From: Monarcha castaneiventris obscurior
Lineage: Eukaryota; Chordata; Aves; Passeriformes; Monarchidae
DNA: 64,000 nucleotides
Assembly (NCBI GenBank): GCA_026261815.1
Contig: JAMPIT010000476.1
Span: 5,979,501-6,043,500 of the forward strand
Reading direction: 5' to 3'
Numbering within the stretch: the stretch's first letter is position 1; each line of letters opens with the position of its first letter. The notes beneath the pieces are model-generated. The model made no database searches. It was not told the origin of the DNA and saw nothing but the letters and a program-made list of their open reading frames with translations. Both the position numbers and the translations under genes were made by a program. Positions 20,001-34,059 of the stretch are shown piece after piece.

Positions 20001-23000
20001 CTGCTTTCTCCAGCCCCTCTCCATACACTACACCAAGGAGGATAAAGACAGCTCTCTCTCCAAGCCCTCCACACTCCACAGGGTAGGATTCCCTCAGGAA
20101 CAGTCTTGCCATAATCAAAGTGTTTCCTAGTGATTTAAGTGATCAACTGGATAAGCTGCTGGTTCATGAAATCTTGGTGTTTTGCAGTTTCCTGGTGCAT
20201 TTTATTTCAAAGTCAGATTTAGCAGATCAGTTCCCAGGACACAGTCAGCACTTCAATAAAAGATCAATGACTGTCACCCTGCTGTATTGCAGTTACTGCA
20301 ACAAGACAGACCCTTTGCTCAAGCAAAACAGCATTTTTTGAGCAGAGCATAAATCAAAGACACCTTTTCCTTCCCTGGAGCAGCTGTGCTCCTCAGGATG
20401 CACAAGAGAGCCATCAGCAGAACACTTAATACCCCCGGTTTCTCTGCATTAGCTCTGGAGATGAAGGCAGTGCAGAGGCAGGATGATACTGCATATTCCT
20501 AGCAGCATGTCCTGCTCCTGGAATCCCTCCAGGTCCACATTCCAGGGCATTGGGCAGAGTGTGAATTTTGGCCAGTTTGCAAAGATTTCTCCCAAGCCAG
20601 ACAGTCGACCCAATCTTTTGATGTAGATGTGTGTGATGCCTCATCAGCATGTGCATATTTGGATGTTATTTTCTCTGCATGTGCTAATTTTCAAACAGGT
20701 GTTTCTTGTTTCAAGAGATCCTAAATGAGCCTTCTTTCCTGTGGAGATGCATTCACACAGCCATGGCTCAAACACACACCAACTTTGTTTACATCTCACA
20801 GGCAGTTTGGCAAAAGAGCTCGAAACGGATGTTTATCTCCCTGGAACATCCCCCAGTGGCTTAAAATTCTGCGTTATTCCTGCTGTGAGAATGACAAGTA
20901 CTTCAGCAGTAGCACCCTGAGGTACCTGCTTTTAATTCCAGCAGGTTTTCACAGTTATGAAGAGGTACTGGAACGCACAACTCTCAGAGTAAGGCAGAGA
21001 AGTGATTGCATTAAAAAGTTCCTGGCAAGAGAAAATCAAGACACATAGAAGGTAATTTCTCTCCCAGGAGAAATCCATAGTGGCTTGGAGGCCACTGCTA
21101 CTGCAGATCTCACTGTCATAATGAACCTTTTAAGCCACAAGTCACTCAGCTGTTTGTCTTGGGCACAGCACTCTGCTCCTTGGGTTTAAACCAGCCTTGC
21201 TGACACTTCCATATCCTTCCAGCACAGTACAACCTGCTGCCCCATTACTACTGACACTCCAGGAACGACAAGCAGGTCGTCCCAGTGATTTCCATTTTGG
21301 CTAAGGTGGCACTTGGCAATAGTGAGGTGCTCAGCCAGAGAAGAAACATCTGCAAAATACCTGTCCAAAGGGTGGCACATCATGCTGCTTCCACACAATT
21401 CTTACTCCTTTTTTTCCCAGGAGCCATGAACTCATTCAAGAACAGGAAAAGCAGCAAATGTGGCTACAGCCATTGCAGGTGTCAGCCATCCTTTTCCTCC
21501 TTTTCCTACCACACCCACAGTGCCTCCATAGATACTCCAAGCAGAAGCAGGTCCCAGATGGAGCCTAGGAACCTCCTGAATCCTTAAGTGAGCAACAAGC
21601 TCTTCACACCATGTCAAGAGACTGGACAGTACAGGAGAACCAGCACCAGCCATTCTGTCAGCTTCAGACAGGGCAGGTACCACACCCACCAAAGCTGCCA
21701 TTTCATGCAGATTCACTGCCTACTTTGGACTGAGACCAAGGACAAATTTTTAATTATCTAGCCCTGAAGGCCACACAGCCAAATCTTTAGATTTTAATTC
21801 AATAGCCTCAGCTATTGGCAAGAAAGCTCCATCAGCAAGCTCTCTGGATACTCCTGCTGCTCAGATTCCCTCTAAAGAAAGAGGCAGTTAAATGAAAGAT
21901 AAGCCCAAAGGTTCACATCAATTCTCTGTTCAGTAGCATGGTCTCTGTTGGCAGGACTCCTCAAAAGAGGAACAAGACAAATAAACTTGGTAGAAGTTTA
22001 TTGGTTTCTTTTTTTTTTTTTAAGTTAATATCTAAGGAAGGAGGAGCCATATAGAATTTAACCCAAATCAACTCCTTCTTAAAGTTCTTAACAAACTTAC
22101 AGTTCTGTAACACTTGGTAGTCACAGAATACTCAGAAAAACTGCCTCTTCCCCCTCTAGGAGAGTGGGCACAGTGGGATAAAACATTTTTAGTTTGTTTT
22201 TCAGTTTGCTTTCGGGGCAGGTGCTGGTGTATGTATTGGATCCAAAGAGCAAGGTAAGCACTTGGAGGCCTCAAGGGCAGTACTACAAATACCCCCACAG
22301 ACACTTTGCTGCTCACGATGCACCTCCAGCCCTGCTCAAGGCTGCAATGAAATGAGATGTCAGTGATTCAAGACTGTACCCAAATTTTAAAGTACTCCAG
22401 TGCTGGGTTGCTCTGCTCAGAATGCTCAGGGCTGAAGTCTGACTAAGCTAAATAAATAAATGATCCACACAGTGGCACTTCTGTTATTATGTTACCCCAT
22501 GTTTGCAATTTATCCACCCACAGATCTCCAGTGAAATAACAACTGACTGTATCCTGGGGACTGCCAGCACAGAGGCCAAAGGCTTTGGTGCCCAAGAACG
22601 TAAATTCCTGTTTGCAGGGCAAGTATATTGCCCAGGTATCAAGCAGCCTCCTAAAGAGTATGCTAATAATATTCATATCATCTTCAGATTTAACTGCCAA
22701 CAGTTCATATTTCAAGCGAATCAAGTTTTAAAAGCCAAGCACAGCCTTTCAGATTTGCATATGTGAAACAAAGCCGTCTATAACCGTGCAAACCAGTTTG
22801 GGGTTTCTTATCTGTTTGTTTTTTTAAACTACACCTATCGCAGGTCACTTTTAAAGCAAATGAAGCTTGGAGCCCATGCCTGCACCTGTTTGTATCCAGA
22901 CTGTTACTACCTCAAGTAAAGCAACAACAAACTCTGCAATTACAGCTCATTTCTAAGGGCAAGGGAGCTGACCCAGTTTTGTTTGCAAGAGCATTCTTTG

Positions 23001-26000
23001 GTCACACCATTACAGCAAAGCCACAGCAGCTGAAGATACTCTCCTAAGATGTACCAAACTTGCCCTAATCAGGATGTTCCCATGCAGAAAGGATATTAAA
23101 GCTGTATCTAGACTGAATGCGATTTGTTCAATTTTGTTGTGTTCATTACCCAGTGTTCCCTCTTGAGCAGAATGTGCATGGGATGATCAAACTACCACAT
23201 CTTCATATGAAACATGGATCCATTTATTTATTTACGGTTCTTGGCTGGACAATGTCACTATTAACACTTCAAGTGGTGAAGGGAAGGTGGAAAATATATT
23301 CACCATAAAAATTTAAGAAAAAAATTCAGGAAGTTGATACTTACATGGAGTTAAACATTCCCATCAATGCAGTGAAGCAGAAGCCAATGGCAAACATGGA
23401 TTTCATCCGAACCTGCAAGCAAAAGGTCAGAGATAATCAAAACAACAGGCCCACACTGAGGTATTATGAGCTCACACCCTTAAAAGCAGGCTTTGTACAG
23501 ATCACTGAAAACAACAGGGAAAAAGGATAACCCAAGAGACAGAGGGGCTGTAAAAGTGACTGGAGAAGTCCCAAGGAGAAGTCAACAGCTGGGTATAAAG
23601 GCAGCCACAGTGTAGCCCACTGATGTAAAATGCTGCTTCAGGGAGACAAAACCAAAAAGTGCTCAAGAATTGTCCTGTTACCTTGCACAGGCTGGTTTTA
23701 TTTTTTCCTTAAGCCTATAAACCCATCAGGGGGATTCCCAGGGGATGCCCAGCAGGCAATCATTACAATGACCAGAGTTATAGGAAGCCACAAAAATTAA
23801 TTCTACTGTGAAAAACATCATGGAGATTCATAAAGATGAAAATAGCTAAGGTTTGGCATGAGATGAGGCAGTAACTGCTGGAGAACTCTGTGGTTCATAT
23901 TAATATCTGTAGTTATTAGAGAAAATCCAGAAGGACCTTTCCACAGGAAAAGCAACTGTCTGCCAATTGAACAAAGTCTTTCTGTTGGAAAACTGAAACC
24001 TTCAGCAGCTGGGAACTGGCTTTAAATTTTCATACCATTGACAAGTCCCTGTTGTTATTCTTCAGTTTCTCTTCTTGTCTCTCTGGAAAGACAAAACTAA
24101 CAGTTATAATCAGTTATGTCAACCTAGAAACCAGAGTGTTTTCATTTCCAGGAAAACTTAACCTCTTTGGCTCTCCAAACAAATAACACTTCCAAAATCA
24201 ACTCCAGCTCTCTTTGCCAGACAGTAGAATGTGAAAAACTGTACATAGCCAACTGCTTCTCCACCACAACAACATGCAGCAAGTCAGGCACAAAGAGAGG
24301 AGGCAGCTGGAATCACACATTCAGCACTTTTGAAAGAAATGCACCCAATGTCAGATTTGCTAACTCAACCAACTCACACAGGAGCATGAGCACTGCTGCC
24401 AGGAAATAGAGACAGTGTCCCTCTACCACAGTCCCCAAAGGGAGCAGTAATCAATTTGCTGCACACCATCAAAAAAATATTGAATAAGTAAGGATTTCCT
24501 TTTGGAGGTCTCAAAAGCAAAAACCATGCATAGAGCTGGGAGCTGCATTTCAGCAACACCAACATCCTGATGGTATTAGCAATGAATTTTGCACCCTTCT
24601 CACATCCAGGAGATTCTCCAAAGATGAAAGAGATTTCCTACATGAAATTCAGCCATGAGTGTATGTATTACTGTGCTTTGCAGAAAATACTTTCATTGGA
24701 AATTTAGTCTGTTCTTAAATCACCACAAAGATACTCAGATTTTCAAGCAGGCATTTTCCATGTCCCTCACTGGAGGGCTGCTCTGGCCTTCAGTATTACC
24801 CACTATCTGTTACCTTTCCTGTCCCATGTCCCCATCATTCCTTGTGCTCCTCTCAGACTGAGGATCCAGAGGCGCAGCCAGGGCTGGGAAGCAACAGCCA
24901 GCTGAAGCGAGGATGTGAATAATGAAGGAATATCCAAATAACAGCAAGAGTGAAGAGGGGAGGATGCAGGACTGCCAAGGGCTATCCAGCAAGGGAGTTT
25001 CAAGGGATCCCCACTGAAGTTTCAGTACAAGAGGCCCACAGCTCAGAAGCTCCACAATGCTCTCCCAAGTCTCTGCTAAGCACAGGGACTCACAGTCAGT
25101 GTTATGAAAAGCAATAGCAACATCCCTACCCAATTTCTTAGAACCCTCTTTGCTATTTCCATTTGCTCCTAAATACAAACCATCCCCTCCAGCAGGAACC
25201 TTCCAGACACCTGCTTCCTGACCCAGGTGGAAAGTTTTGTCCTGGGACATTTCAGCAACCACAGGCTAGCTCTTCAGGAATCACATTTGGCACAAATACT
25301 TGTTTTTTCCCCTCTGCTGCATAACTAACCGTCTCTTTAGGTGGGCTAAAGGTTACATAGAGGAAAGAACACAGCCCTGATTGCCCAATATACCTGACCT
25401 GTCTCTCACCTATTTCTAAAGGTTCAAAATGAACATATTCTGGGTGATCTACCAACGTATATAAATGGCCTGTTCCCACCCAACACATACATAAACAACC
25501 TGTTAATTACTTTGCTGGGTACTTTACAGCTCGGTAAAGGCACAGAGAAAGAGGATTGAGTTAATAAGCAGCTCCCTGGCATCCAAAATTATCTTATTCT
25601 GCTCATTGGAACATGAACCATGAGGATACAGGGATACAGATTTGCCAGGACTAGGGGTTTTTGGTTTGTTTTAGTTTTGCTGTCCATCCAGCACTCATGT
25701 GGACTCCTGGGATTGTCACTGTCTTTTCTTCCAGAGGCACATGGACAGAGAGAGCAGTAGCAAGGTTTAAGCTAACAAAATATCTCTTTAAACTGAAATG
25801 ACAGAAGGCTACACCAATGCTAAAGGTGTCCTGTTCCAGCAGCGTCAAACATGATTTAGACACAATGCAACAACTGCTTTATTTTACTGTTAAAAACAAA
25901 GTTTTGTAAGTAGGAAACACCAAAATAAGCCTTCCCAAGTAACTTTCCCCTACCTCCTTGTGCACATGCATGATTCATCCCTTATGAAACCAAGTAATAT

Positions 26001-29000
26001 CATCCATACACCTCCTGTCTTATTCTGTGCACTGAACAGATGGCAACTGAGGTAGGTCTGCATCACAGCTGTTACTTATCCATAAAGCCTCAGCTCAATA
26101 TTTACTTTTTGTTAACTAAAATGGTAGAACTTGGAAGAACTCCAGCACAAGTAGATTTGCTGTGACAACAATGCCCCATCTTGCAGAATGATCTGACATC
26201 CAGTAAGTTACTGAGATCAGAGATTTCACAACCATTTAACAGCTGTGAGTCATTTTCTGGAAGTCCAGAGTGACATTTAGGGTCCAATTTTTCAGAAACA
26301 CCAAGAATTCATCTTTGCCTGTACACAAACGAATACTCAAGTTACGTGGCACTAGTGGAAAAAAAAAAAAAAAAAAAAAAAATCAGTGTCAGAATCTTAG
26401 GCTTGGCCAGCAAGAATCACAGCAAACAAAATCAGTGGTCATTTCCTACGTTCTGATCTCTGTCCCTTTGTGCTTTTTCATCTGCAAAACAAGATTATTT
26501 CAGTGTATAAAAATTGGTGGAGCATCTGAAGTCCTCAGATTCTACTGTTTATTGGTTTAATCCAAGCACAAGTAAAATATTGTCTGCTAGGAACACAGCT
26601 TGGAGGGTGCCCTGCAAAAAAGTAACTGTCACACTTCTTTTATTTAATGTTATCTGTAGTTGTTACATATGATCACTTTCAAAGTTGCCTTATCCATCAA
26701 GCAGTGTTCATCCCACGCAGGGATTAGTCAAGATTAAGAACTGAAATGCACAAGAGGAAGCATTTTGGCTCCTGTCCCTTCAGGAATCTAACAACAACAG
26801 GTTTTCTACCTAGGAAGAACTGTTTGAAGATGTGTTTATAATTCCCAAGCTTTGTATAGATCAAATGACTAATCCAGCTACTTGGTGCTACAGAGGAATG
26901 AGGAAACCAACTCCCAGGAGCTCTCACAAGTGTTCCTGCCATGATCTCTGTAATAATTTAACTGAGCTTTGCTGCACATTGCGAGTCCTGCAGACAGCAG
27001 AACTTCCTAAAACCCATGTTCCTTTAGACATCTCTTTACCTTGCTCTTGCTTAGTTCAGTACTTAAAGAGTTACCCTAACCCAGAAAGAATTCAGCTTGC
27101 AGACAATGAAAAAGAATGGAAAAATAAATCACTGCCTAAAATAGAGCAAAGCTAATTTATCAAACTTGAAATTAATCTAAGCACGGTTACAGTTAACATG
27201 AACACCTTCAGCTCTGAAGTGTTCAAATGAAGGGGAAAAAAAAGATCCCAAATCACAGAGTTCCTATAGCTACTGCAAGCTTCCAGTGCACTGCAGCAAA
27301 GAGCTTTGACAGCTGGAGTTAGTAACAGCCATGGATATCAAGGCTAAAATGGGAGAAAAAGTCAGGGAGCTCAGCAAGAGGTGCTGCTCCTCTCAGTGGT
27401 CTGCCCATTTGATCAAAACCACCAGGAGGCTGGGTATCTTCTGCCTTGGCAACGTAAGGCGAATGATTAAATTGCCTTGAAAGGAAGAAAAAGATAATCA
27501 CTTCTATCAGTTTCTCAACTTACCACCATTTTTGAGGCACCATTCTTACCTATCTTTTTTTTCTGCTGTCGGCCTGCTGATTCAGTTATTGTTTCCTTCT
27601 TCTTTTCTACTGCAAAATGAAAAGATATTCCATCATTTCTGCACAGTGATACCACCACTCCTTTTCCACGCACCAAACAAAACATTTAATTCCTTTGCAG
27701 AACAGGGGCACAAAAAGCAGCTAAGTATGACTAGGAACATATTCAGAATCAATAAATTATCAACTACCCAGGCTGATTACACCAATCACTTAAAAACTGT
27801 AATAAAAAAATTTCAAAACCCTGGATAAGATACAAACATATTTAAAGGGTTAATTTTGAACTCTGTCAAGAGCCCATTACATCGTGGACTGAGCAGTCTG
27901 GGGACAATTTTGGCTCAACTGACCCTTGCTGATTTGTCATTAGTATTAGACAGTACTTTTGATGAAGCAAGTGGAATGAAAAGAGCTTTGTGGCAAGCTC
28001 TGCTCCCGATTATCTGCAGTGGGAAGCAGAATACAGGAAAGTCTGTGTTCTCATACATCCCTTCTTCACGGGCAGGCATTCTCAAGGGAATGCTGTCCAA
28101 GCAGTCAGCCACAGCCTCTCCACTCTTCAATTAATTAGTACTAAAGTATTTCCAATATTTTAAAGTAGGAGCCTAAGTTCAAAGGTACTAAAACCCCAAA
28201 TCAGACATGCACCAAGCACCTGCAACCAACCACCACTGCAGCAAACCAGGCTAACAGAGCCAGCACAGGGAACTGGGAACACAGTAAATGTGCTGCTCAG
28301 CTGCAAATGAGGTTCTGGGACAGCAAAAAGGGCTTTTTCAGGAAGCAAGAGACATTTTTATTCAAGACCTATACAAGAGTACTCCAAGAAGCAAGGATGA
28401 TGAAACATGAGCATGGTCTAACAACAGATAGCAGCCTTTTTTTACTTTAAACTCTCTACATTTATGCAAACTGTATGTCCCACATCTACTCTACCAGCAT
28501 AGAGCCTTGGCTCATTGTTAGTTCACAGATACCTGAGTGCTAGGGCTCCCCTCCCTCATGAAGTAAAAGCTCAGCACAGACCTTCCAGCCCTGATTTCAC
28601 AGAGGAAATGAAGACAGACAACCTTCCAAGCCACACCAGCATCTGTAGTGCTGCCTTACAAAATGCCTGTGCGTCAGTCACAACTGCTCAGAAAATCACA
28701 CCAGCCCAGACAAGTCATCTAAACATCACCCCTCCATGGCAATGGAGTGAGACACAATTGCTTTTCCCAAAGAACATGAGTATCTCTCGTGGGCAGGCTA
28801 GCACAGGAGGAAAACAGGGAGCTTGTGTCCCTTGGGAATATTGGAGAGAGTGTCAGATGACACAATGCACCCAGTGCTCACAAGAACACTGTCTCCAAAA
28901 CCTTTTTTAGGCCAAATCCAGCTGGGGAAACCTGATCAGTCCATCCTCCCTGGTCCACATAACCCCATGGCCCCCCCAGCTCTAAACAATGCTATTAAGC

Positions 29001-32000
29001 CTTATGCCAACCACGAGGAACTCCCAACCCCAATTCCCTTAGGACTGTTGGGCAGTCTCTAAAGCCTGTCCCTGGGAACATTAATGTCAACACATTAGAA
29101 ATTCCAGGGACAGCCTTCAGACTTGCAAATTTACCCCCACAATTACCCAGAACAATCCCTACAGCAGCCTCAGACAACTGAGCCTCTCCCTAGGAAAGAG
29201 AGGACGGGAAGAGATGAAACTAAGGAGTAACAATGTCTGCTCAAGCACACTACTCAGCCCCTTTGTTTTTGCAAATCCTAAGGATCCCTATGTCTCTCAT
29301 GGGAGAGCTTGAGGATCTCAAATGTGTTTTTTCCTGTTTCAGATGTGTTAGATAACAGTTGAAAGGTGTGGCTCAAGTGGTCCTCTTGGCAAGCTGTAAG
29401 CCCTCAGGTGAGCCAGCTGTGCTCAGCACAAGAGGGGAATGGAAAAAAGCAAAGCTGAATTTTTACTGACTCTTTATTCAGCTTTACCTTTTTTTTTTGT
29501 TGGGGGTGATGAATCAAACAAGGAGATCAGAAACTAATTGAGATGCATGAACCTCACATCATTCCCTTCACAGATGATAGCCTAGGTACCAGGAGAGCTA
29601 TAAAAGCAAACAGCATTAAACTCTTATCATTAAGCAATCATTAAGATTAAGCCCTGCTAACCGTTTTCTGAATTTAACAGCACAAACACGAGAGGACACT
29701 AAGTTTGCAGCTGGGTTTCAACTCCTTTTCTAACTTGCTCTTCTGGGGCTAATTCTATTCTATCCCACACATAGGACAAGTGGGATTCAAGTGAGGCAGG
29801 CAGAGATGCAATCCCCATCTGCTACTGCTGTGGTGACAAAAGCCCCTAATGTTGGAGCTGTGACACAAACATGACCATACTTCAGCTCCTCAGTTTATAT
29901 TGCCCAGAGGAAGGCTGGAATAAGATGGGCTGGTAAGAGCAAAATGTGCTAATATTGTTCTCTCACACATTAAAAAGCACTGACACCACAATGAAATACT
30001 TCTAAGGTAAACCTAGCTCTATTTTGGCCCCAGTTGTCATGTGCTGACTCTTACTGCTGTAACTTGGGTAGGGTGTACACAGTTGAGTTTGAAAAGTCAC
30101 AATTTCTTCTCTGCAACTTGGCTTCTGATACAGACAGAGCCATTTAAACACTCCATGGTCCCTCCTGTTTACCATTTCTCTTAATATTCGATGCAGATCA
30201 TCTGACTGCTCACCCTCAGCTCCTTTCTCCCTTTTCCCCTCATCCTTTGTTTACCCCCTCCCAGACTTCCTCTCTATGGAATGAACCTGGGACTTATTTC
30301 CTAATCAGATCTATTTGCATCCAGTTTACATTAGGACAATTTGTTTTTATGTCAGCTGATTGCTCAGACCTTTCTATGATGGCTTTGTCTTTACTCATCC
30401 CCTACCATTAACCACCATTTTTAATTTTCACATAAAATGCTTTCCTCTCATGGTATTCATTTTTCAACCCCAGTTCCCTCTTTCTACAAGCCTCAAACTC
30501 TCCTCTTCACCCCTGAAAGGTGGAAATTGCATCTTTGAAGGTATTTCAGGCATTTATTTCAGACACCGGCTACTCATGTTCAGAAAAAAAGATGCCAGTA
30601 CCAATCTCTTACTCCCTCCTGTCCTCCATTGACAGGAGGGGTCATTTAGCCAAGGCAAAAGGTCTTTGGCTGAGCTTCCTCCAGTAAAAGACCAGAATTA
30701 AGGACAGAAATAAGCCCCTGATGAGTACTTACATTTCTTGCTCTGCTTTTCCACTTCAGCCTTTAATCTCTTGTATTTGTCTGTCCGATAAACCAGGACC
30801 CAAGTTATACCTGAAACAAATACTCAGGCAGTAACGAGGTAAGTAAAAACCTCCTGCAATAATGCTGATATGAGTGAGCAAACCCGTATGCAGAAATTAA
30901 ACTTTATGTCTACAAAACCCCATTATAACACAGCCAAGGGAGCACAAAGCACCAGCAAGCTGTACCATCCCCTTTCCTTCAAATCCCCTTCCCAAGTTCC
31001 ATGTAAAATGGAACTGTAAAATAAACTATGAAATTAGCTATAGATTTAAACTAATACAACTTTTTGGTTTTTACTTTTATTGATAATCCGTGTATAAAAT
31101 AAACAGTACAATAAACATATTTGGAAGTGACCAGCTTCAGTTTACTCATGCCCAACAAGCTGTTGCTCACCTTAAAATCAAAGGCTGATTAAGGCAATAA
31201 ACATCTGTGTACTCTACATTTCCACAGCACCTAATCAAGGCCTGAGGAATAATTTCTGCTCCTACTAGGACCTCTCTGTAAGTAGCATCACATTTTGGAA
31301 ACACAAATTAGGTTTTAGGCTAGAAGAGACCTCGAGAGATGCTCCAGTCTAAATCCCTGCACTTAAACATGACAAAAACCAGTTGTGCCACAAGTGCAGA
31401 ACCACTGGTTTGTGAGCAGTTCACTGTCAGCCCCTACACAGAGCTTCTGACCCCTTTTTTGGTTTTTTTGGCTTTGACAGCAGGGCCATGCTGCTGCGTC
31501 CCTGGACTCATCAGCTGCAGAGAAAGGAACCCTGTAAACACTTCCAAAGTCAGCACAGCCTCATGCTGTGAAAGGCAGAGGATGTGCACACCTTGTAACC
31601 CCAGAAGCCATGCACCAGGGCTCCTAGAAGGCCACATTCCACCGGGGATTCTCCCTGCCCTGGGATGCACAGAGATGGTGTTTTGCAGCTGTGGGACGAA
31701 GATTTGGGGACAGAGGGGATAAAGGGGATTTGGGGATACACACAATGCCAGGAAGGGGACCTCTGACTTGGTGACTACCCCAAAAGGCACCTATCCAACA
31801 CTTCCTTAAAAAACTGCTCCTATTTCAACCATTCAAATATAAACAACCTTTTCAAGCAACTTAAGCTACCATCATTGCAAGGTCAGGCGATTTCTTCGCA
31901 TCCTTCCCACAACATCTACTGGGGAAAACCACTATGTCCTCCTTCATCCTCCAACAGCCTCCCTCTCTTCTGGAGGGAACAACCCCCATTCTCACCGCTT

Positions 32001-32315
32001 TGCACCAGAGCTCAGAGCTACTCGGGGGTGATTCACCGCTGTCCTCTCGGGTGCCCGTGAGTGAGGAGATTCAGGTGACCCCGAGCCACCGAGCCCCGTT
32101 ACACAGCCCCGCTACCCTGCTCTTCGCCCTCTCCCCAGGGCCACCAACGCCGCCCCTTCACCCGCTCCCTGCCAGCGCTCGGGGGAGCTGCCGGCCGCCC
32201 TCCGGACACAGCCGCGCCCTCCCCGGCGCACCCTCCCCGGCTCACCCTCGGCTAGCAGCGCGGTGCAGACAGAGATGAACACGATGAGTAGGGTATCGGC
32301 GAACATAGTGCTCAT
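14079..32315 (-). CDS. TMCO1: Transmembrane and coiled-coil domain protein 1, ER Ca2+ load-activated channel (seven coding exons)
   Basis: Exons in order are 32315-32246, 30810-30733, 27609-27550, 24082-24036, 23412-23345, 19873-19729 and 14177-14079, giving 188 aa, exactly the human canonical length. TMCO1 is an ER membrane protein of the Oxa1/EMC3/GET1 superfamily. It prevents ER calcium overfilling and is part of the multipass translocon. The protein starts MSTMFADTLLIVF; the first membrane segment is about 8-30, a highly charged coiled coil runs about 32-88 (KRLKAEVEKQSKK to KKKIERQEEKLKNNN), a membrane segment about 91-109 follows (FAIGFCFTALMGMF), and another hydrophobic segment lies about 137-152 (SFIFLYILCTMSI). 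The C-terminus ends AGGFLGPPP..GKFS. The ATG at 32315 has A at -3. The frame stays open upstream but has no further ATG. The last intron is about 5.5 kb. Confidence 0.96.
14261..14706 (-). mobile_element. CR1 LINE 3' end, minus orientation
   Basis: The stretch starts with the CR1 3' tail read in reverse ('ctgggattggaaggaacctct'). It continues through well-known CR1 text ('tccaggcgggttttgaatgt', 'aagttcttcctcatgttgag', 'gatcccctctcaatcttctc'). It is 5'-truncated, as usual for CR1, and lies in the TMCO1 last intron in the same transcriptional sense as the gene. Confidence 0.9.
15821..15841. repeat. (TAAAA)n microsatellite
   Basis: Four perfect TAAAA units plus a partial one, after an A-rich stretch at about 15748-15790. 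It is intronic in TMCO1. Confidence 0.85.
26359..26382. repeat. Poly(A) tract
   Basis: About 24 consecutive A residues inside a TMCO1 intron, with no recognisable retrocopy beside it. It is probably a simple homopolymer. Confidence 0.85.
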
Positions 32316-32660
32316 GATGGTATCGCCCCCGACCCGGCAACACCGCCCCGCACCCGGAACTACACCCGCCACCCGGAAGCTGTTTGCCCCGTTGCCTAGC
32401 AGCGCCCGGAAGCGACTGCCTTCACATCCGGCTGGCGTTGCCGGCTGAGATGGAAGCCGCGGGACGGGCGAGGGGCGGGGAAGGTGCGGCGGACGCTGCT
32501 CTGATTGGGAGAGACGGTTGACAATCGTGGCGGCAGGGCCTTGCCCGTCAGCGAAGTTGAGGGGCGGTCGTTTTCATGGCGATGGTGGACCCAGTTGCTG
32601 CCGCAGCACGGCCGAGTCGCGCACACCGGGGCCTGGTGAGGCCGCGCCCGGTTGAAGGCT
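32246..32660. promoter_or_regulatory. TMCO1: TMCO1 CpG-island promoter with ETS-like and X-box-like sites
   Basis: GC- and CpG-rich sequence covers the first coding exon and continues upstream to about 32660. Two ETS/GABP-type CCGGAAG motifs lie at 32373-32379 and 32406-32412. Between them GTTGCCTAGCAGC at about 32391-32403 resembles an RFX X-box. No TATA box is seen. The island may also start transcripts on the plus strand; I could not find a partner gene there. Confidence 0.65.
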
Positions 32661-32669
32661 CGCGGAGGG

Positions 32670-32895
32670 GTTCACAGAATCAGTGAGGTTGGAAAAGACC
32701 TCCACAATCATCCTTGAGTCCAGCCTGTGACCCAACACTACCATGGCACCAAGTGCCATGTCCTGTATTTCCTTAAACAGCTCCAGGGACGGTGACTCTT
32801 ATCACCTTCCTGGGTAGCCCATTCCAATGTCTAATCACCCGTTCTGTGAAAAAATTAATCCTAATGACCGACCTAAACCTCCCCTGGTGTAATTT
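32670..32895 (-). mobile_element. CR1 LINE 3' fragment, minus orientation
   Basis: It begins with the reversed CR1 tail ('cacagaatcagtgaggttgg') and continues with 'acagctccagggacggtgac' and 'ttaatcctaatgaccgacct', typical antisense CR1 text. It directly flanks the TMCO1 CpG island. Confidence 0.85.
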
Positions 32896-33039
32896 GACAC
32901 GGGGTGTCTGGGTGTCTGCCTTCCCTGCACCTTGCCGGGATGTGGTGCCTGAACCTGGTTGCCAGGGAAGATGCACAATGCATTTGCTTGCAAAAAAGTT
33001 GGCTTGGAGAAGCCTTCCTCGTTTCTACAACTCTGCCCT

Positions 33040-33188
33040 GGCTTAACTTGCCAGTGGCATGAATGGAAGTGTTCAAGACCAACTTGGACAGGTTTCGGAG
33101 CAACTGTCCATGGCAGGGGGCTGGAATGAGATGATCTTTAGTGTCCCTTTTAACCCAAACCATTCTAGGATTCTGTGATTCTATGAAT
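33040..33188 (+). mobile_element. CR1 LINE 3' fragment, plus orientation
   Basis: Sense CR1 3' text, with 'gttcaagaccaacttggaca' and the terminal 'gattctgtgattctatgaa' repeats characteristic of CR1 ends. It forms a pair with the oppositely oriented copy at 32670-32895, so both 3' tails face outwards. Confidence 0.85.
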
Positions 33189-34059
33189 ACCCTGTTAGTG
33201 CATCTCACCAGGAGCTATTTTCTGGGATCAGGTATTTAGGAATATCATTGCCTACCCTCTAGCAGGGGCTGTTGCTGTCCCACACACTCCTTGTACAGCC
33301 AGCAGTGGAGTACAGCATTCTGTGATTCACAGGGAAATCAATTTCCCATTGCTCACGTGTGTAAAATATTCACGGATGGGATGAGACTATGAAGTGCATT
33401 AATGAGGACAGTGCAATAATGGCAAGAATTTGGCAGACAGACTAATTGACTTCTATTGAGGCTCCAGCAGTTACACCTGGAGCAGCAGAACTAGACCGAA
33501 TCCACGGGTTGCAATGGGGTGAGGAGACCTAGAAAGCAGAAATACAGAAAAGGAAGCAGGGCAGGCAGGGAAGGACAGATTTGTGCCTGTCCTTATGTAA
33601 CAGAGGAGTTTGCTGTCAGTGACAGTGATACACTGTGGGATTACATGAGCAGAGCTGAGTGAAAAACAGGGAAAGGAAAAAACCTATTGCCCTTAAATTA
33701 AACACTCCGTTCAGAAAGAGGGTGAGGAACTGTAGTTCAGAGAAGACAGCACAAGCAGCAAGTGAGGGCATGAGGTCAGACAGCAAACAACCTCTCCGAG
33801 CCTGGGCCCAGGCACACGAGGAAACCAGAGAACCACGTGCATGCAGGTGGCTGAATGAGACGTCACTAAGAGGTGCAGCTACACATAGCAGGAAAGTCCC
33901 AGCACTGTGTCCGGACACAGGGAACTTCCTGCAACATCAGGGCAGAACTGAGAACTGGATGTCAGCAACACAGGACTCAGAGCCACCCGGGAGACAGGGA
34001 TGAAACTGAGGATCGATATTTCACTTTGGGGTGAGCAGCGGGAAGATATTGACAGCTGG

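Noticed and set aside
26359..26382. Poly(A) tract as the tail of a processed pseudogene
   Set aside because: No gene-like sequence or flanking duplication beside it.
32316..32372. Upstream extension of the TMCO1 frame
   Set aside because: Open but without an ATG; the human longer N-terminus is not recognisable here.
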